Shown here: piece by piece, positions 35,408 through 43,319 of the stretch | Numbering within the stretch: the first letter of the stretch is position 1 | Layout: each line of letters opens with the position of its first letter | From: Niallia circulans | GTDB lineage: Bacteria > Bacillota > Bacilli > Bacillales > Cytobacillaceae | Length of the DNA: 64,000 nucleotides | Direction: 5' to 3' | Assembly (NCBI RefSeq): GCF_007273535.1 | Contig: NZ_RIBP01000004.1 | Span: 3,386,001 to 3,450,000, forward strand | The notes under the pieces: generated by a model | Database searches by the model: none | What the model was told of the DNA's origin: nothing | The model's input: the letters and a program-made list of their open reading frames with translations, nothing else | Translations under genes and position numbers: made by a program

Positions 35408-36280
35408 TTATGAGAGCACCGCAATTTTCTCCTTAAAAAAGGAAATGAATAAACTTACTTCCTCTGTTTTTACCTTTGACAATAAATATGTTGACGAAGC
35501 TGGTGGCAAAACTTTATCAGGTTTCACTTCCATCAGCTTTTTCGCGTTTAATTCATCCATAACAGTAGTATACGGAAGATAGGATACGCCAAGTCCTTGT
35601 TCAATAAAGCGCTTTGTGATTTCCATCTGATTAACCTTCATTGTCCTAATAAACGGATAGCTTCCTTTAACAGTTCTCTGTAAATCCTCCCAGTACTCTG
35701 GATGATTATGTGTAATGAGTCTGAATGTCGTTAATACATGCTGTTCACTTAACTTTAAAGATTCATGATATGGTGCGACGAGTATCACTCTGTCCTGATG
35801 AAGCGCTTCAACCTGAACAGTGGATTGTATAGGCTTTAGTCTGGATATCCCAATATCTGCCCTCGACATACTTATTTCTTCACCAATTTCATAAGAGCTG
35901 ACAATATGCACAAGCACCTCGATATCTGGATATTCATCCATAAATTCTCGCAAAATCTTCGGCAGGATGCTGGATGCAATTTGTGGTGCTGCTGCAATGA
36001 CAAGCTTCCTGACATATCCTTGCTTCCATGATTCAAATCCTTCTAAGCCTTGCTCGTATTGATTGAAAACTTTCTTTGCCACTGGAAGAAAATGATGCCC
36101 TGCTTGTGTGAGTACGATTTTTTTGCCTACTCTATCGAACAACTCTATATGCACGGTTTCTTCTAATCTCTTAATATGCTTCGTAATCGCAGGCTGTGTC
36201 AAAAAAAGCTCCTCTGAAGCAATTCGGAAATTTTCGTGCTCTGCCGCCACTATAAATGTTTTCAGCCACTTAATATCCAT
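35408..36280 (-). CDS. LysR family regulator, CitR-like
   Basis: This 290-residue LysR-type regulator has an N-terminal winged helix-turn-helix (NFRIASEELFLTQPAITKHIKRLEETVHIELFDRVGKKIVLTQAG) and a periplasmic-binding-like effector domain. The segment THNHPEYWEDL...YPFIRTMKVNQMEITKRFIEQGLGVSYLP strongly recalls B. subtilis CitR, repressor of the minor citrate synthase gene, as I remember that sequence. It is divergent from a Tam-like methyltransferase, with a perfect LysR-type palindrome between them at 36294-36312. CitR itself neighbours citA, which is not here, so the exact role is open. Confidence 0.85.
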   Translation of the reverse strand: MDIKWLKTFIVAAEHENFRIASEELFLTQPAITKHIKRLEETVHIELFDRVGKKIVLTQAGHHFLPVAKKVFNQYEQGLEGFESWKQGYVRKLVIAAAPQIASSILPKILREFMDEYPDIEVLVHIVSSYEIGEEISMSRADIGISRLKPIQSTVQVEALHQDRVILVAPYHESLKLSEQHVLTTFRLITHNHPEYWEDLQRTVKGSYPFIRTMKVNQMEITKRFIEQGLGVSYLPYTTVMDELNAKKLMEVKPDKVLPPASSTYLLSKVKTEEVSLFISFFKEKIAVLS

Positions 36281-36293
36281 AGTACCTCATTTC

Positions 36294-36312
36294 TAATAAC
36301 TAACTGTTATTA
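36294..36312. promoter_or_regulatory. LysR-type operator palindrome
   Basis: TAATAAC-N5-GTTATTA is a perfect inverted repeat containing T-N11-A. It lies 14 bases upstream of the LysR start codon and about 20 bases before the divergent -35. It probably mediates autoregulation and control of the methyltransferase gene. Confidence 0.65.
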
Positions 36313-36332
36313 ATTTTTTCGTTTTTTGTTAA

Positions 36333-36361
36333 TTTTCAGTTTTAATCCTTTTTATTATAAT
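36333..36361 (+). promoter_or_regulatory. Promoter of the Tam-like methyltransferase gene
   Basis: TTTTCA (36333-36338), a 17-base spacer and a perfect TATAAT (36356-36361) lie 41 bases before the start codon. Confidence 0.7.
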
Positions 36362-36402
36362 CTAATTACAGGAAATTACATATTACATAAGGAGGATTTA
36401 CA

Positions 36403-37173
36403 ATGGAGACGGTTAAACAAGATACATGGAATGCAAGCTTATATGATGGAAAACATTCATTCGTATCAAATTATGGAGGAGATCTTATCAGCCTTCTATC
36501 CCCTCGTCCAGAAGAAAAGATTTTAGACCTTGGCTGCGGAACCGGTGATCTTGCAAGCAGATTGGCAGGATACGATTGTGAAGTGATTGGTATTGATAAT
36601 TCACCAAATATGATTGCACAAGCGCAAAAAAAATACCCGCATATTCCGTTCTTTGTAGAGGATGCCACTTCTTTACCCTTTGACTCTCGATTTACTGCGG
36701 TCTTTTCTAATGCAGCACTTCATTGGATAAAATCGCCAAAACAAGCTTTAACTAGCATTTATAACAGTTTGCAGCAAGGAGGACGGTTTGTCGCTGAGTT
36801 TGGCGGAAAAGGAAATGTGCAAATAATTACAGATACCATTATAGAGGAATATGCAACTCAAGGAATCAGCTTTAATTGGGAAAACTTTCCCTGGTACTTT
36901 CCAAGCATCGCAGAGTATACCCAACTTATGGAGGAAGCAGGATTCCGTGTCGTCTTTGCTCAGCATTTTGACAGACCCACTCCATTAGATGGGGAAAATG
37001 GATTAAGCAATTGGATAGAAATGTTTGGGGATTCCTTCTTTAAAGGACTTTCAGAAAACAAAAAAGCCATGATTACTCAAAAAGTTTCTAAGAAATTACA
37101 TCCACAAGTATATAAGGATGGAGCATGGCAAATTGATTATAAACGAATTCGTGTAATTGGCATAAAGGAATAA
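36403..37173 (+). CDS. Class I SAM methyltransferase, Tam-like
   Basis: This 256-residue methyltransferase has motif I ILDLGCGTGDLASRL, acidic loop VIGIDNSPNMIAQAQKKYP, and motif IV AVFSNAALHWIKSP. The opening W(N)xSLYDGKHSFVSNYG and the overall layout resemble trans-aconitate 2-methyltransferase (Tam) and related enzymes. AAGGAGG precedes the ATG by seven bases. It is divergent from a CitR-like regulator, which makes a tricarboxylic acid substrate an attractive but unproven idea. A strong terminator follows. Confidence 0.85.
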   Translation: METVKQDTWNASLYDGKHSFVSNYGGDLISLLSPRPEEKILDLGCGTGDLASRLAGYDCEVIGIDNSPNMIAQAQKKYPHIPFFVEDATSLPFDSRFTAVFSNAALHWIKSPKQALTSIYNSLQQGGRFVAEFGGKGNVQIITDTIIEEYATQGISFNWENFPWYFPSIAEYTQLMEEAGFRVVFAQHFDRPTPLDGENGLSNWIEMFGDSFFKGLSENKKAMITQKVSKKLHPQVYKDGAWQIDYKRIRVIGIKE

Positions 37174-37178
37174 GCAAA

Positions 37179-37213
37179 AGCAGAATGCTAGTATGATAGC
37201 ATTCTGTTTTTTT
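37179..37213 (+). terminator. Terminator of the Tam-like gene
   Basis: A perfect 10-bp stem CAGAATGCTA / TAGCATTCTG is followed by seven T residues. It abuts the end of the convergent START-domain gene. Confidence 0.88.
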
Positions 37214-37215
37214 GT

Positions 37216-37740
37216 TTACAGGCCGTTTTCAAGCAGTTTATCAAGCCTGCGGAATTGAGATTCTGTTCCTTGAACAAAGCCCATTTCCACTATTTGCTGG
37301 ATTGCTTCCTCTGAAGCAAAAGCACTTATAAATTGCAATATTGTTTGCTGTCCGTCTGCCTTGAAAGCAGCGGTTATGTGTATTTCTGGCATTCCTGCTT
37401 GAGCATTGCCTAATTCATCTGCAAAGGAATCTGTATAGACGATTTCTTCTGGTACTGTTATTTTCTTGTAAACAGCAAAGCCCCATGATTCCTGGCCAAA
37501 AAACTCCCCTTGATTTTCATCTGTACAGCGCATGCAATAATGCCAAACACCGCCTGGCTTAAATTCAAAACGAGCATTTGTTGTTTGCCAGCCTTCTGGT
37601 CCCCACCATGCTTCTAATAGATGAGCGTCAGAAAACGCCTTAAAAACCGTTTCTTGAGCAGCCTCAAACCTTCTTTCAACAACAAGATTATTGCCTTCTG
37701 TGTAATATACTAACTTATCAAACATCTGTTTTTCAGACAT
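37216..37740 (-). CDS. SRPBCC/AHSA1-type START-fold protein
   Basis: This 174-residue member of the AHSA1 branch carries the typical LVVERRFEAAQETVFKAFSDAHLLEAWWGPEGW opening, GGVWHYCMRC and the C-terminal helix MGFVQGTESQFRRLDKLLE. It is likely to bind a small hydrophobic ligand; function unknown. It is unrelated in detail to the other START-fold gene at 31131-31604. Confidence 0.9.
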   Translation of the reverse strand: MSEKQMFDKLVYYTEGNNLVVERRFEAAQETVFKAFSDAHLLEAWWGPEGWQTTNARFEFKPGGVWHYCMRCTDENQGEFFGQESWGFAVYKKITVPEEIVYTDSFADELGNAQAGMPEIHITAAFKADGQQTILQFISAFASEEAIQQIVEMGFVQGTESQFRRLDKLLENGL

Positions 37741-37774
37741 GTCACACCTCCAAATAGACTTTGTATGTTTTTAG

Positions 37775-37927
37775 CTAGATGTCGTTATCCGTAATTCTAA
37801 ACTTAAAAGAATATCTACTGCTACATTCTAGCAATTCCCGCAGAAATCCTTCTTCATTCACACGATAAATATAGTGCACCATAATAAAAAAGCAATCGTG
37901 CACTTGCAGCCTTAATATCACTTTCAT
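37775..37927 (-). CDS. Small hypothetical protein (50 residues)
   Basis: This short ORF begins MKVILRLQVHDCFFIMVHYIY and ends in a charged tail FKFRITDNDI. It is supported by an AAAGGAG ribosome site eight bases before the ATG, unusually good for a chance ORF. The sequence is mixed hydrophobic/charged with no clear membrane helix. It was not recognised. It is a single gene between the START-fold gene and the plus-strand small-protein cluster. Confidence 0.45.
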   Translation of the reverse strand: MKVILRLQVHDCFFIMVHYIYRVNEEGFLRELLECSSRYSFKFRITDNDI

Positions 37928-38302
37928 TACGCTGACTCCTTTAAGAATCATTTAGCTGCCTCTTAACATCATTTGCAAAAAAGCACTGATTATGTAGACA
38001 ACAAAAAGACAATTCCTTGCTCTAGACTGCTGAATGAATAATAAAAATAAGCTTTTCTGCCGTATAGTCCCTTAATACTTCCGACCTTTTCTTATCCTTT
38101 TCTTTTTTTCTTACCAAAAGGCTGACAGCTGCATTTATTCCTTTTTTCTTTCGACTGAACTTGCTCGTATTCAGTTTTCTTTAAAGAAAAGCAGCCTACA
38201 AACAAGCTTATGTCTTAAAAATATGCGTTTGCACTGATTAATTCGCGGATACAGCTTGGTCGTGTTTTTATATACTGTACTATACGCAAGGGGGTGAGGG
38301 AG
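37928..38302. other. Gene-free leader region of the small-protein cluster
   Basis: No ORF is credible here. The stretch is AT-rich with poly-pyrimidine runs. Upstream of the cluster, AC at 38251-38252 and TATACTGTA at 38271-38279 loosely resemble a mother-cell sigma-K promoter (AC - 16/17 - CATAnnnTA), but the spacer is 18 and the first base of the -10 differs. Confidence 0.35.
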
Positions 38303-38683
38303 TTGGCAGGAAAATTTAATATAAAAGATCAATTTGATTTTAAGTTTAATGTAAATGGGAAAGAGGTTTCAAATGAAGAAAGAGCAGCCTATGTAGATCA
38401 GTTTATGAGCAAGATGACAGAAGAAATGGGCGGCATAGCAAAAAAGCTTACTAGCAAAGTCTCCGATACTGTTGCGACCAAAAGTGTGGATGCGATAAAA
38501 GAAAAAGCCGTAAATACACTTAATATCAATTCACTAAAGGATTTGCTGAACGAGGATAACCTCGGTAAGCTGAAAGAAAAGCTACCTGTCATTGATGCTT
38601 CTAATGAGGATGGAAATCTAAAAGTAAATGTAAATGGCAAATCACTTTTCTCATTAGACCTTTCCAATTTTATAAAGAAATAA
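38303..38683 (+). CDS. Unrecognised protein, first of a three-gene cluster
   Basis: The protein has 126 residues, starting MAGKFNIKDQFDFKFNVNGK from a TTG at 38303 with AGGGGGTG six bases upstream; a GTG at 38294 overlaps that site. It has a beta-like N-terminus (FDFKFNVNGK), a helical charged middle, and a C-terminal NLKVNVNGKSLFSLDLSNFIKK. The N- and C-terminal ends thus both carry a V(N)VNGK motif, an internal echo. It has no signal peptide or membrane segment. It stands 36 bp before the next gene of the cluster. Family unknown; a spore-associated role is only suggested by position. Confidence 0.7.
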   Translation: MAGKFNIKDQFDFKFNVNGKEVSNEERAAYVDQFMSKMTEEMGGIAKKLTSKVSDTVATKSVDAIKEKAVNTLNINSLKDLLNEDNLGKLKEKLPVIDASNEDGNLKVNVNGKSLFSLDLSNFIKK

Positions 38684-38719
38684 ACGCAAGAAATTTTGCT
38701 TGAAAGGAGGTGAAATCAT

Positions 38720-38989
38720 ATGTTGTCTGGATGCACATCTGATTCTCACAAAAGAAGCCGTTCTGGCTCTGGTAACGGTACAGAACTTCGTGCATTTACT
38801 AACGCTACTCAAGGGAACGGTAACCTAGCTAACCAATTTTCTGCTGCTGGTGCTGCTGGAGGAGCTGCTGTAGGTGTAAACTTGTTGAACTTCTTTATTG
38901 GTGGAATTCTTGTAAATGCAAACAGTGCTGGTGATGCTACTGCTGTTTCTTTCAACGAGAATAACCCTGAACAAGTGAACGAAGCTTAA
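38720..38989 (+). CDS. Unrecognised Gly/Ala-rich small protein, second of the cluster
   Basis: The protein has 89 residues. The N-terminal third is Ser/Arg/Gly-rich and hydrophilic (MLSGCTSDSHKRSRSGSGNG), followed by FTNATQGNGNLANQFSAAG. A glycine/alanine-rich hydrophobic segment (AAGGAAVGVNLLNFFIGGIL) then leads to an acidic Asn-rich tail. It has a very strong ribosome site (AAAGGAGGTGA, seven bases before ATG), which suggests high expression. The composition resembles structural or self-assembling proteins such as spore-coat components, but I do not recognise it. Confidence 0.7.
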   Translation: MLSGCTSDSHKRSRSGSGNGTELRAFTNATQGNGNLANQFSAAGAAGGAAVGVNLLNFFIGGILVNANSAGDATAVSFNENNPEQVNEA

Positions 38990-39014
38990 TTTAAAACATT
39001 ACGAAAATAATACT

Positions 39015-39065
39015 ATGGGCAGCATTTCTACAATTGATTCGTCAATTATGGGAATGACTGCCCAT
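39015..39065 (+). other. Stem-loop between the second and third cluster genes
   Basis: Arms ATGGGCAG / CTGCCCAT enclose an inner ATTGA/TCAAT pairing. No T-run follows, so it is not a classic terminator. It may be an mRNA-stabilising or processing structure. Confidence 0.45.
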
Positions 39066-39105
39066 CTTAACTTATATATATTACATAAACGAGAGGAGTG
39101 GGACC

Positions 39106-39450
39106 ATGACAGAAAAGAATATCGGTTTAACAAAGGAAAAGCTGAAGGAATTAGGTGTGCCTGATGAGCTTGTTGACAAAATACTTGAATCAGGCGCTCC
39201 ATCTGTCAATACACATGCTGAAGGTGGCAATGGCGGCAGTGCAGTGAGTTTAACATATGTAGACAACTATTCTAGTCTTATGCTCGTATATACCTTCCTT
39301 CTTCATACAATTCAGAGCAGTAACAATCGAGACAGAGAAACAAAGCAGCTTAATAAATCCCTGCTAACAACCTTAGAGACTGCCATGAAGGATCAGCAGG
39401 AATACAGAAGAGCCTTTCTTCAAGCAATTAACGTTCTTAATAACAAGTAA
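39106..39450 (+). CDS. Unrecognised protein, third of the cluster
   Basis: The protein has 114 residues and starts with a helical MTEKNIGLTKEKLKELGVPDELVDKILES. A Gly/Asn-rich turn (AEGGNGGSAVSL) leads to a moderately hydrophobic SSLMLVYTFLLHTI stretch and a charged C-terminal helix. GAGAGGAG lies seven bases before the ATG. It ends at a terminator shared with the convergent ricA gene. No family recognised. Confidence 0.7.
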   Translation: MTEKNIGLTKEKLKELGVPDELVDKILESGAPSVNTHAEGGNGGSAVSLTYVDNYSSLMLVYTFLLHTIQSSNNRDRETKQLNKSLLTTLETAMKDQQEYRRAFLQAINVLNNK

Positions 39451-39460
39451 TATTATAATA

Positions 39461-39492
39461 AAAAAGCCAACATCCTTGATGTTGGCCTTTTT
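39461..39492. terminator. Bidirectional terminator
   Basis: A perfect stem GCCAACATC / GATGTTGGC with an A-run left and a T-run right ends both the small-protein cluster (plus) and ricA (minus). Confidence 0.9.
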
Positions 39493-39497
39493 GTATA

Positions 39498-39893
39498 TCA
39501 ATGAAGCTTATTCTGCTTCTTATCTGGTGTTTTTTCTTCATTAAACGCATCAACTACATTGTTTGCAATTGTTTTGGTGACCATTTGCAGCATGTCATTG
39601 ACGATTTTTTGCGACTCTTTGAAATCGGACACGATTGGTATCGCATCAATTTCTGCTTGAAGTGCATCAATCTTTGCTTCCGTTTCCTTCAGCGCGGAGA
39701 TTTTCCCATAATGCTGCAGATTTACTGCTTGCTTCTGCAGCTTTTTAATCTGAGCAATACGGTCATTCACCTTGCTGTTTTGGTTGATTTGTTTTTCCGC
39801 TCTTATATAGAAATCAACCTCTTCTGTCTGTTGAATCATTTGGGCAAGCTCTTCTGTCCGCTTTAATATTTCTTCTTTTGTATATTTAACCAT
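39498..39893 (-). CDS. ricA: RicA (YmcA), RNase Y specificity factor
   Basis: This 131-residue, almost entirely helical protein has TKEEILKRTEELAQMIQQTEEVDFYIRAEKQINQN and KIDALQAEIDAIPIVSDFKESQK, as in Bacillus YmcA/RicA. In B. subtilis RicA forms the FeS-containing Y-complex with RicF (YlbF) and RicT (YaaT). That complex directs RNase Y to operon mRNAs and is needed for biofilm, competence and sporulation. Its start overlaps the miaB stop by one base (TAATG), as expected for this operon. Confidence 0.92.
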   Translation of the reverse strand: MVKYTKEEILKRTEELAQMIQQTEEVDFYIRAEKQINQNSKVNDRIAQIKKLQKQAVNLQHYGKISALKETEAKIDALQAEIDAIPIVSDFKESQKIVNDMLQMVTKTIANNVVDAFNEEKTPDKKQNKLH

Positions 39894-41437
39894 TAATTTA
39901 CCTCAACTGCTTCGATGACCTCAATCATTTCACCATTTAATGACCAAGTTTTTGCATCTGTAATTTTAACTTTAACAAGCTTACCGATTGCGGATTTTGG
40001 TCCAACAAAATTGACTAGCTTGTTTTTGCGCGTATAACCTGCAAGTACATGGGAGTGCTTTTTGCTTTCGCCTTCAACAAGCACTTCTACAACTTGGTCT
40101 TTATAGCTAGTCATTGATTCAGCAGATTTTGCATTCACCAATGCATTTAAACGCTGTAAACGTTCCTTTTTGACTTCTAACGGTACATTGTCCTTCATTT
40201 TCGCTGCAGGTGTTCCTTCACGCGGTGAGTAAATGAACGTATAGGCTGCTTCAAAACCAACCTCTTCATATAAAGAAAGTGTTTCTTGGAACTGCTCTTC
40301 GGTTTCATTCGGATAACCAACAATTATATCTGTTGTCAAAGTCAAGTTCGGTATTGCTGCTTTCATTTTGCGGACTAGCTCTAAGTATTGCTCTCTTGTA
40401 TATTTCCTTGCCATAATTTTCAGTACATCAGTCGATCCAGATTGGACCGGTAAATGAATATGCTCGACCATATTTCCGCCTTGAGCCAATACTTCAATCA
40501 GGTGGTCATCAAAATCGCGAGGATGGCTTGTCGTAAAGCGAACTCGTGGTATATCAATTTTGCTGATTTCATTCATTAAGTCACCTAAACGATAGTTAAT
40601 GTCAGTAAAATCTTTTCCGTACGCATTAACATTTTGGCCAAGCAGGGTGATTTCCTTATAACCTTGTGCAGCTAACTGCCGAACCTCCTGGATGATATCC
40701 TCTGGGCGTCTGCTTCTTTCCTTGCCTCGTGTAAATGGCACGATACAGTACGTACAGAATTTGTCACATCCATACATAATATTAACCCATGCTTTGATTT
40801 TTCCGTTTCGCACTTTCGGAAGGTTTTCAATGACATCCCCTTCCTTCGACCAAACTTCCAATACCATTTCCTTCGACATATATGCTTCATGAAGGATGTT
40901 TGGCAAGCGGTGGATATTATGAGTTCCGAAAATAATGTCAACTTGCGTATATGTTTTTAATATTTTGTTAACAACAGATTCTTCTTGGGACATGCACCCG
41001 CATACACCAAGCAGAAGATCCGGTCTTTCTGTTTTTAAAGACTTCAGATGACCTAACTCACCGAATACTTTATTCTCTGCGTTTTCACGAATCGCACAAG
41101 TATTCAATAGAATAACATTCGCATCATCTACCGTATTTGTCGGCTCATAGCCTAAGCTCATGAATATTCCTGCCATTACTTCTGTATCATGCTCGTTCAT
41201 CTGGCAACCAAATGTGCGGATATAAAACTTACGTCCCTCTCCCATACCGCGGAATTCTTCAGGAATCGCAAAGTCATTTTCATAACGAATTTCTTCTTTC
41301 CCTCTTCGCTTCGCATCCCTTAAGGATGGTGGTGTATAGACTGTTTCAAAATATTTGCTGTAATCCTTTGCCGATTTTTTGTCCGTTGAATTAACAGCTG
41401 CTACTTTTTGAGTTTCTAAACGCTGGTTTTCGTTCAT
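39893..41437 (-). CDS. miaB: MiaB, tRNA 2-methylthio-N6-isopentenyladenosine synthase
   Basis: This radical SAM methylthiotransferase acts on A37 of tRNAs reading UNN codons. The N-terminal UPF0004 domain has cluster cysteines at Cys78, Cys114 and Cys148. The radical SAM motif is Cys224-x3-Cys228-x2-Cys231 ([11 protein letters not shown]), and a C-terminal TRAM domain runs from about residue 440. The length of 514 residues includes the N-terminal extension typical of Bacillus MiaB. GAGGAG precedes the ATG. Co-transcribed with ricA. Confidence 0.97.
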   Translation of the reverse strand: MNENQRLETQKVAAVNSTDKKSAKDYSKYFETVYTPPSLRDAKRRGKEEIRYENDFAIPEEFRGMGEGRKFYIRTFGCQMNEHDTEVMAGIFMSLGYEPTNTVDDANVILLNTCAIRENAENKVFGELGHLKSLKTERPDLLLGVCGCMSQEESVVNKILKTYTQVDIIFGTHNIHRLPNILHEAYMSKEMVLEVWSKEGDVIENLPKVRNGKIKAWVNIMYGCDKFCTYCIVPFTRGKERSRRPEDIIQEVRQLAAQGYKEITLLGQNVNAYGKDFTDINYRLGDLMNEISKIDIPRVRFTTSHPRDFDDHLIEVLAQGGNMVEHIHLPVQSGSTDVLKIMARKYTREQYLELVRKMKAAIPNLTLTTDIIVGYPNETEEQFQETLSLYEEVGFEAAYTFIYSPREGTPAAKMKDNVPLEVKKERLQRLNALVNAKSAESMTSYKDQVVEVLVEGESKKHSHVLAGYTRKNKLVNFVGPKSAIGKLVKVKITDAKTWSLNGEMIEVIEAVEVN

Positions 41438-41617
41438 TTAACATACTCCTCTCTTATCGATGAAAAACGCTATCATCCATAAGCTTTTGTTAAAAAATTT
41501 CCAAATTACGTATTCATATGCTAGTTTTGACAAGTTTACATTATATTAGTATAAGCCTTTCAAGCTATGAACACAACCGGAAGGTACTAAGAGTATGTCA
41601 CAAACCGAAACCTACGC

Positions 41618-42553
41618 TTATTTACGTGGATAACGTTTTTTCATATTTTGAAACAGAAATTTTTCTGCTTGACTGCTAGTGTAATATTTTAGCAGCTCAT
41701 TAATCAGATTCTCATAGCCATAAATAGAATCTAATCCGAAAACAAATGAATCTATTCCATCAAAATCTGAACCGAAGCCAATATGATCCTCACCGCCTAA
41801 TGAACATACATAGTCCACATGTCTTATAACATCCGTAATTGTCACTGAGCCCTTTCCGCTTAAAAACTGCGGCACAAATGTAATACCTATCACACTATCC
41901 AGTTCAATCAACGCCTTTAGTTGGTCATCACGCAGGTTTCGTGGATGTGGACAAAGTGTAAATACATTGGAATGAGACGCATATGGATAAGCAGCTGTTT
42001 CTATTGAATCCCAAAAGCCTCTTTCAGAAAGATGGGATACATCGCACCAAATATGCTGTCTATTAAGCTCCTTCACTACTTCCTTTCCAAAGACAGTCAG
42101 TCCAGCTCCTCTCGGCTCCATTGCTCCATCTGCAACAGCATTAGCATTGTTCCAGGTAAGGCCTACAGATGTTACCCCAAGGCGCAGCAGGTTTTTGAGC
42201 TTAACAATATCCTGCCCAATTGCCTCACAGCCTTCTAATGTTAACAAAACACCAATTTCCTCCTTGCCAAGTGACTCTATGTCCTGTTGACTTTGGATTA
42301 ACTTTAAATGTGGATAAGGTTTTAAAATATGCTCATAAAATATTTCCACCATTCTAATTGCTGCATCAAAGCGCATATCAGGATGGACAGACTCCGGAAT
42401 ATAAATGGCAAAACATTGAATTTTTGCTCCACTGCTCCGAAGACCGTTGTACGTGACCTGTAGCTTCTGACTATCTTGAAAGCGAATTTTACCGTCTAGA
42501 AACATTTTATATAACACATCACAATGTCCGTCAAAAAAATGCAGTGCCCTCAT
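41618..42553 (-). CDS. Membrane dipeptidase (renal dipeptidase, M19)
   Basis: This 311-residue zinc peptidase of the amidohydrolase fold has metal ligands in the opening FFDGHCDVL (HxD). Further ligands are the bridging Glu in LTLEGCEA, a His in CDVSHLSERGFWD and SHSNVF, and the Asp in GFGSDFDGI. It would cleave Xaa-D/L-amino acid dipeptides. It occupies the place between spoVS and miaB where B. subtilis has tdh-kbl. The ribosome site GGGGAG is very close to the ATG. Confidence 0.92.
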   Translation of the reverse strand: MRALHFFDGHCDVLYKMFLDGKIRFQDSQKLQVTYNGLRSSGAKIQCFAIYIPESVHPDMRFDAAIRMVEIFYEHILKPYPHLKLIQSQQDIESLGKEEIGVLLTLEGCEAIGQDIVKLKNLLRLGVTSVGLTWNNANAVADGAMEPRGAGLTVFGKEVVKELNRQHIWCDVSHLSERGFWDSIETAAYPYASHSNVFTLCPHPRNLRDDQLKALIELDSVIGITFVPQFLSGKGSVTITDVIRHVDYVCSLGGEDHIGFGSDFDGIDSFVFGLDSIYGYENLINELLKYYTSSQAEKFLFQNMKKRYPRK

Positions 42554-42612
42554 CTCCCCATTTTCACATGTACTTTATTATATACTCCCATTATCATTAC
42601 ATGCTTATTTTC

Positions 42613-42646
42613 AAAAAAAGAACCTGTATGACTTAGCATACAGGTT
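42613..42646 (-). terminator. Terminator of spoVS
   Basis: A perfect 10-bp stem AACCTGTATG / CATACAGGTT is followed by seven T residues on the minus strand. A second, longer hairpin without a T-run (CCTTATTACCTG arms, 42651-42690) directly precedes it. Confidence 0.85.
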
Positions 42647-42726
42647 CACCCCCTTTATTACCTGATTAACATGCAAGCAGGTAATAAGGGATAGGTTTTC
42701 GTCATAATGTGTCTTTATTGCCCTAT

Positions 42727-42987
42727 TTATCTAGGCTCCACAATGAGCTTGATCGCTGTTCGTTCCTCACCGTCGATAACAATATCAGTGAAGGCCGGGA
42801 TACAAATTAAATCCACTCCGCTAGGTGCTACAAACCCTCTTGCGATAGCAACTGCTTTAACAGCTTGATTCAATGCGCCTGCTCCAATAGCTTGGATTTC
42901 CGCTCCGCCTCTTTCTCGCAGAACCCCAGCAAGCGCACCAGCTACAGAATTGGGACTAGACTTTGCTGAAACCTTTAATATCTCCAT
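42727..42987 (-). CDS. spoVS: SpoVS, stage V sporulation protein
   Basis: This 86-residue Alba-like protein, MEILKVSAKSSPNSVAGALAGVLRERG... to IKLIVEPR, is almost invariant among spore formers. It is required for coat assembly and completion of sporulation in B. subtilis. The start at 42987 has AGGAGG seven bases upstream; the ORF could be read from 43059, but that N-terminal extension is not part of the known protein. It has its own promoter region and tandem hairpins downstream. Confidence 0.97.
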   Translation of the reverse strand: MEILKVSAKSSPNSVAGALAGVLRERGGAEIQAIGAGALNQAVKAVAIARGFVAPSGVDLICIPAFTDIVIDGEERTAIKLIVEPR

Positions 42988-43073
42988 TTCTAGCTCCTCC
43001 TTGTTTAACCCCCCCGCATGTTCAGCAGTAAATTTAGAACACATCAGGATATATATCATTCCATTGCTACTAT

Positions 43074-43101
43074 ATTCTGCTTTTAATTCACTTATTCCAG
43101 C
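43074..43101 (-). promoter_or_regulatory. Candidate sigma-H promoter of spoVS
   Basis: GCTGGAATA (-35 like RnAGGAWWW, one mismatch), a 12-base spacer and GCAGAAT (RnnGAAT) lie on the minus strand. spoVS is sigma-H controlled in B. subtilis, which makes this site plausible. Confidence 0.45.
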
Positions 43102-43159
43102 TTGGACAAAAATTTAGGAAAAATAATCCTAGATTAGCCTAAACTTTATGGTAAAAGCA

Positions 43160-43192
43160 AAAAGACCCGAAACTAAAAAAGTTTCGGGTTTT
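43160..43192. terminator. Bidirectional terminator after ymdB
   Basis: The stem ACCCGAAACT / AGTTTCGGGT is extended by GCAAAA/TTTTGC flanks. It stands between ymdB and spoVS, separating the two transcription units. Confidence 0.85.
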
Positions 43193-43319
43193 GCATAAGA
43201 GGACAGCAATGAGACAAGTATAGAAAACCTTCGCCTCTTTAATCCTGCATTAGCCTCACCTATAATTTAATTCATTTTGAATTATACTCATTTTCAACAA
43301 GCTGTCTTCGCTTTGTATC

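Larger units (their letters stand above)
42988..43319. other. spoVS upstream region
   Basis: No gene is seen here. It holds the ymdB terminator hairpin (43160-43192), the candidate sigma-H promoter (43074-43101) and a leader of about 85 bases before spoVS. Confidence 0.6.

Noticed and set aside
37873..37904. Inverted repeat AGTGCAC / GTGCACT
   Set aside because: It lies inside the candidate small ORF, has an 18-base loop and no T-run; probably chance pairing.
39014..39164. Short ORF starting MGSISTIDSSIMGM between the second and third cluster genes
   Set aside because: It has no ribosome site, overlaps the well-supported third gene out of frame, and its start lies in the stem of a hairpin.
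42988..43059. N-terminal extension of spoVS
   Set aside because: SpoVS is an 86-residue protein starting MEILKVSAKSS; the ribosome site fits the internal ATG, so the extension is leader sequence.
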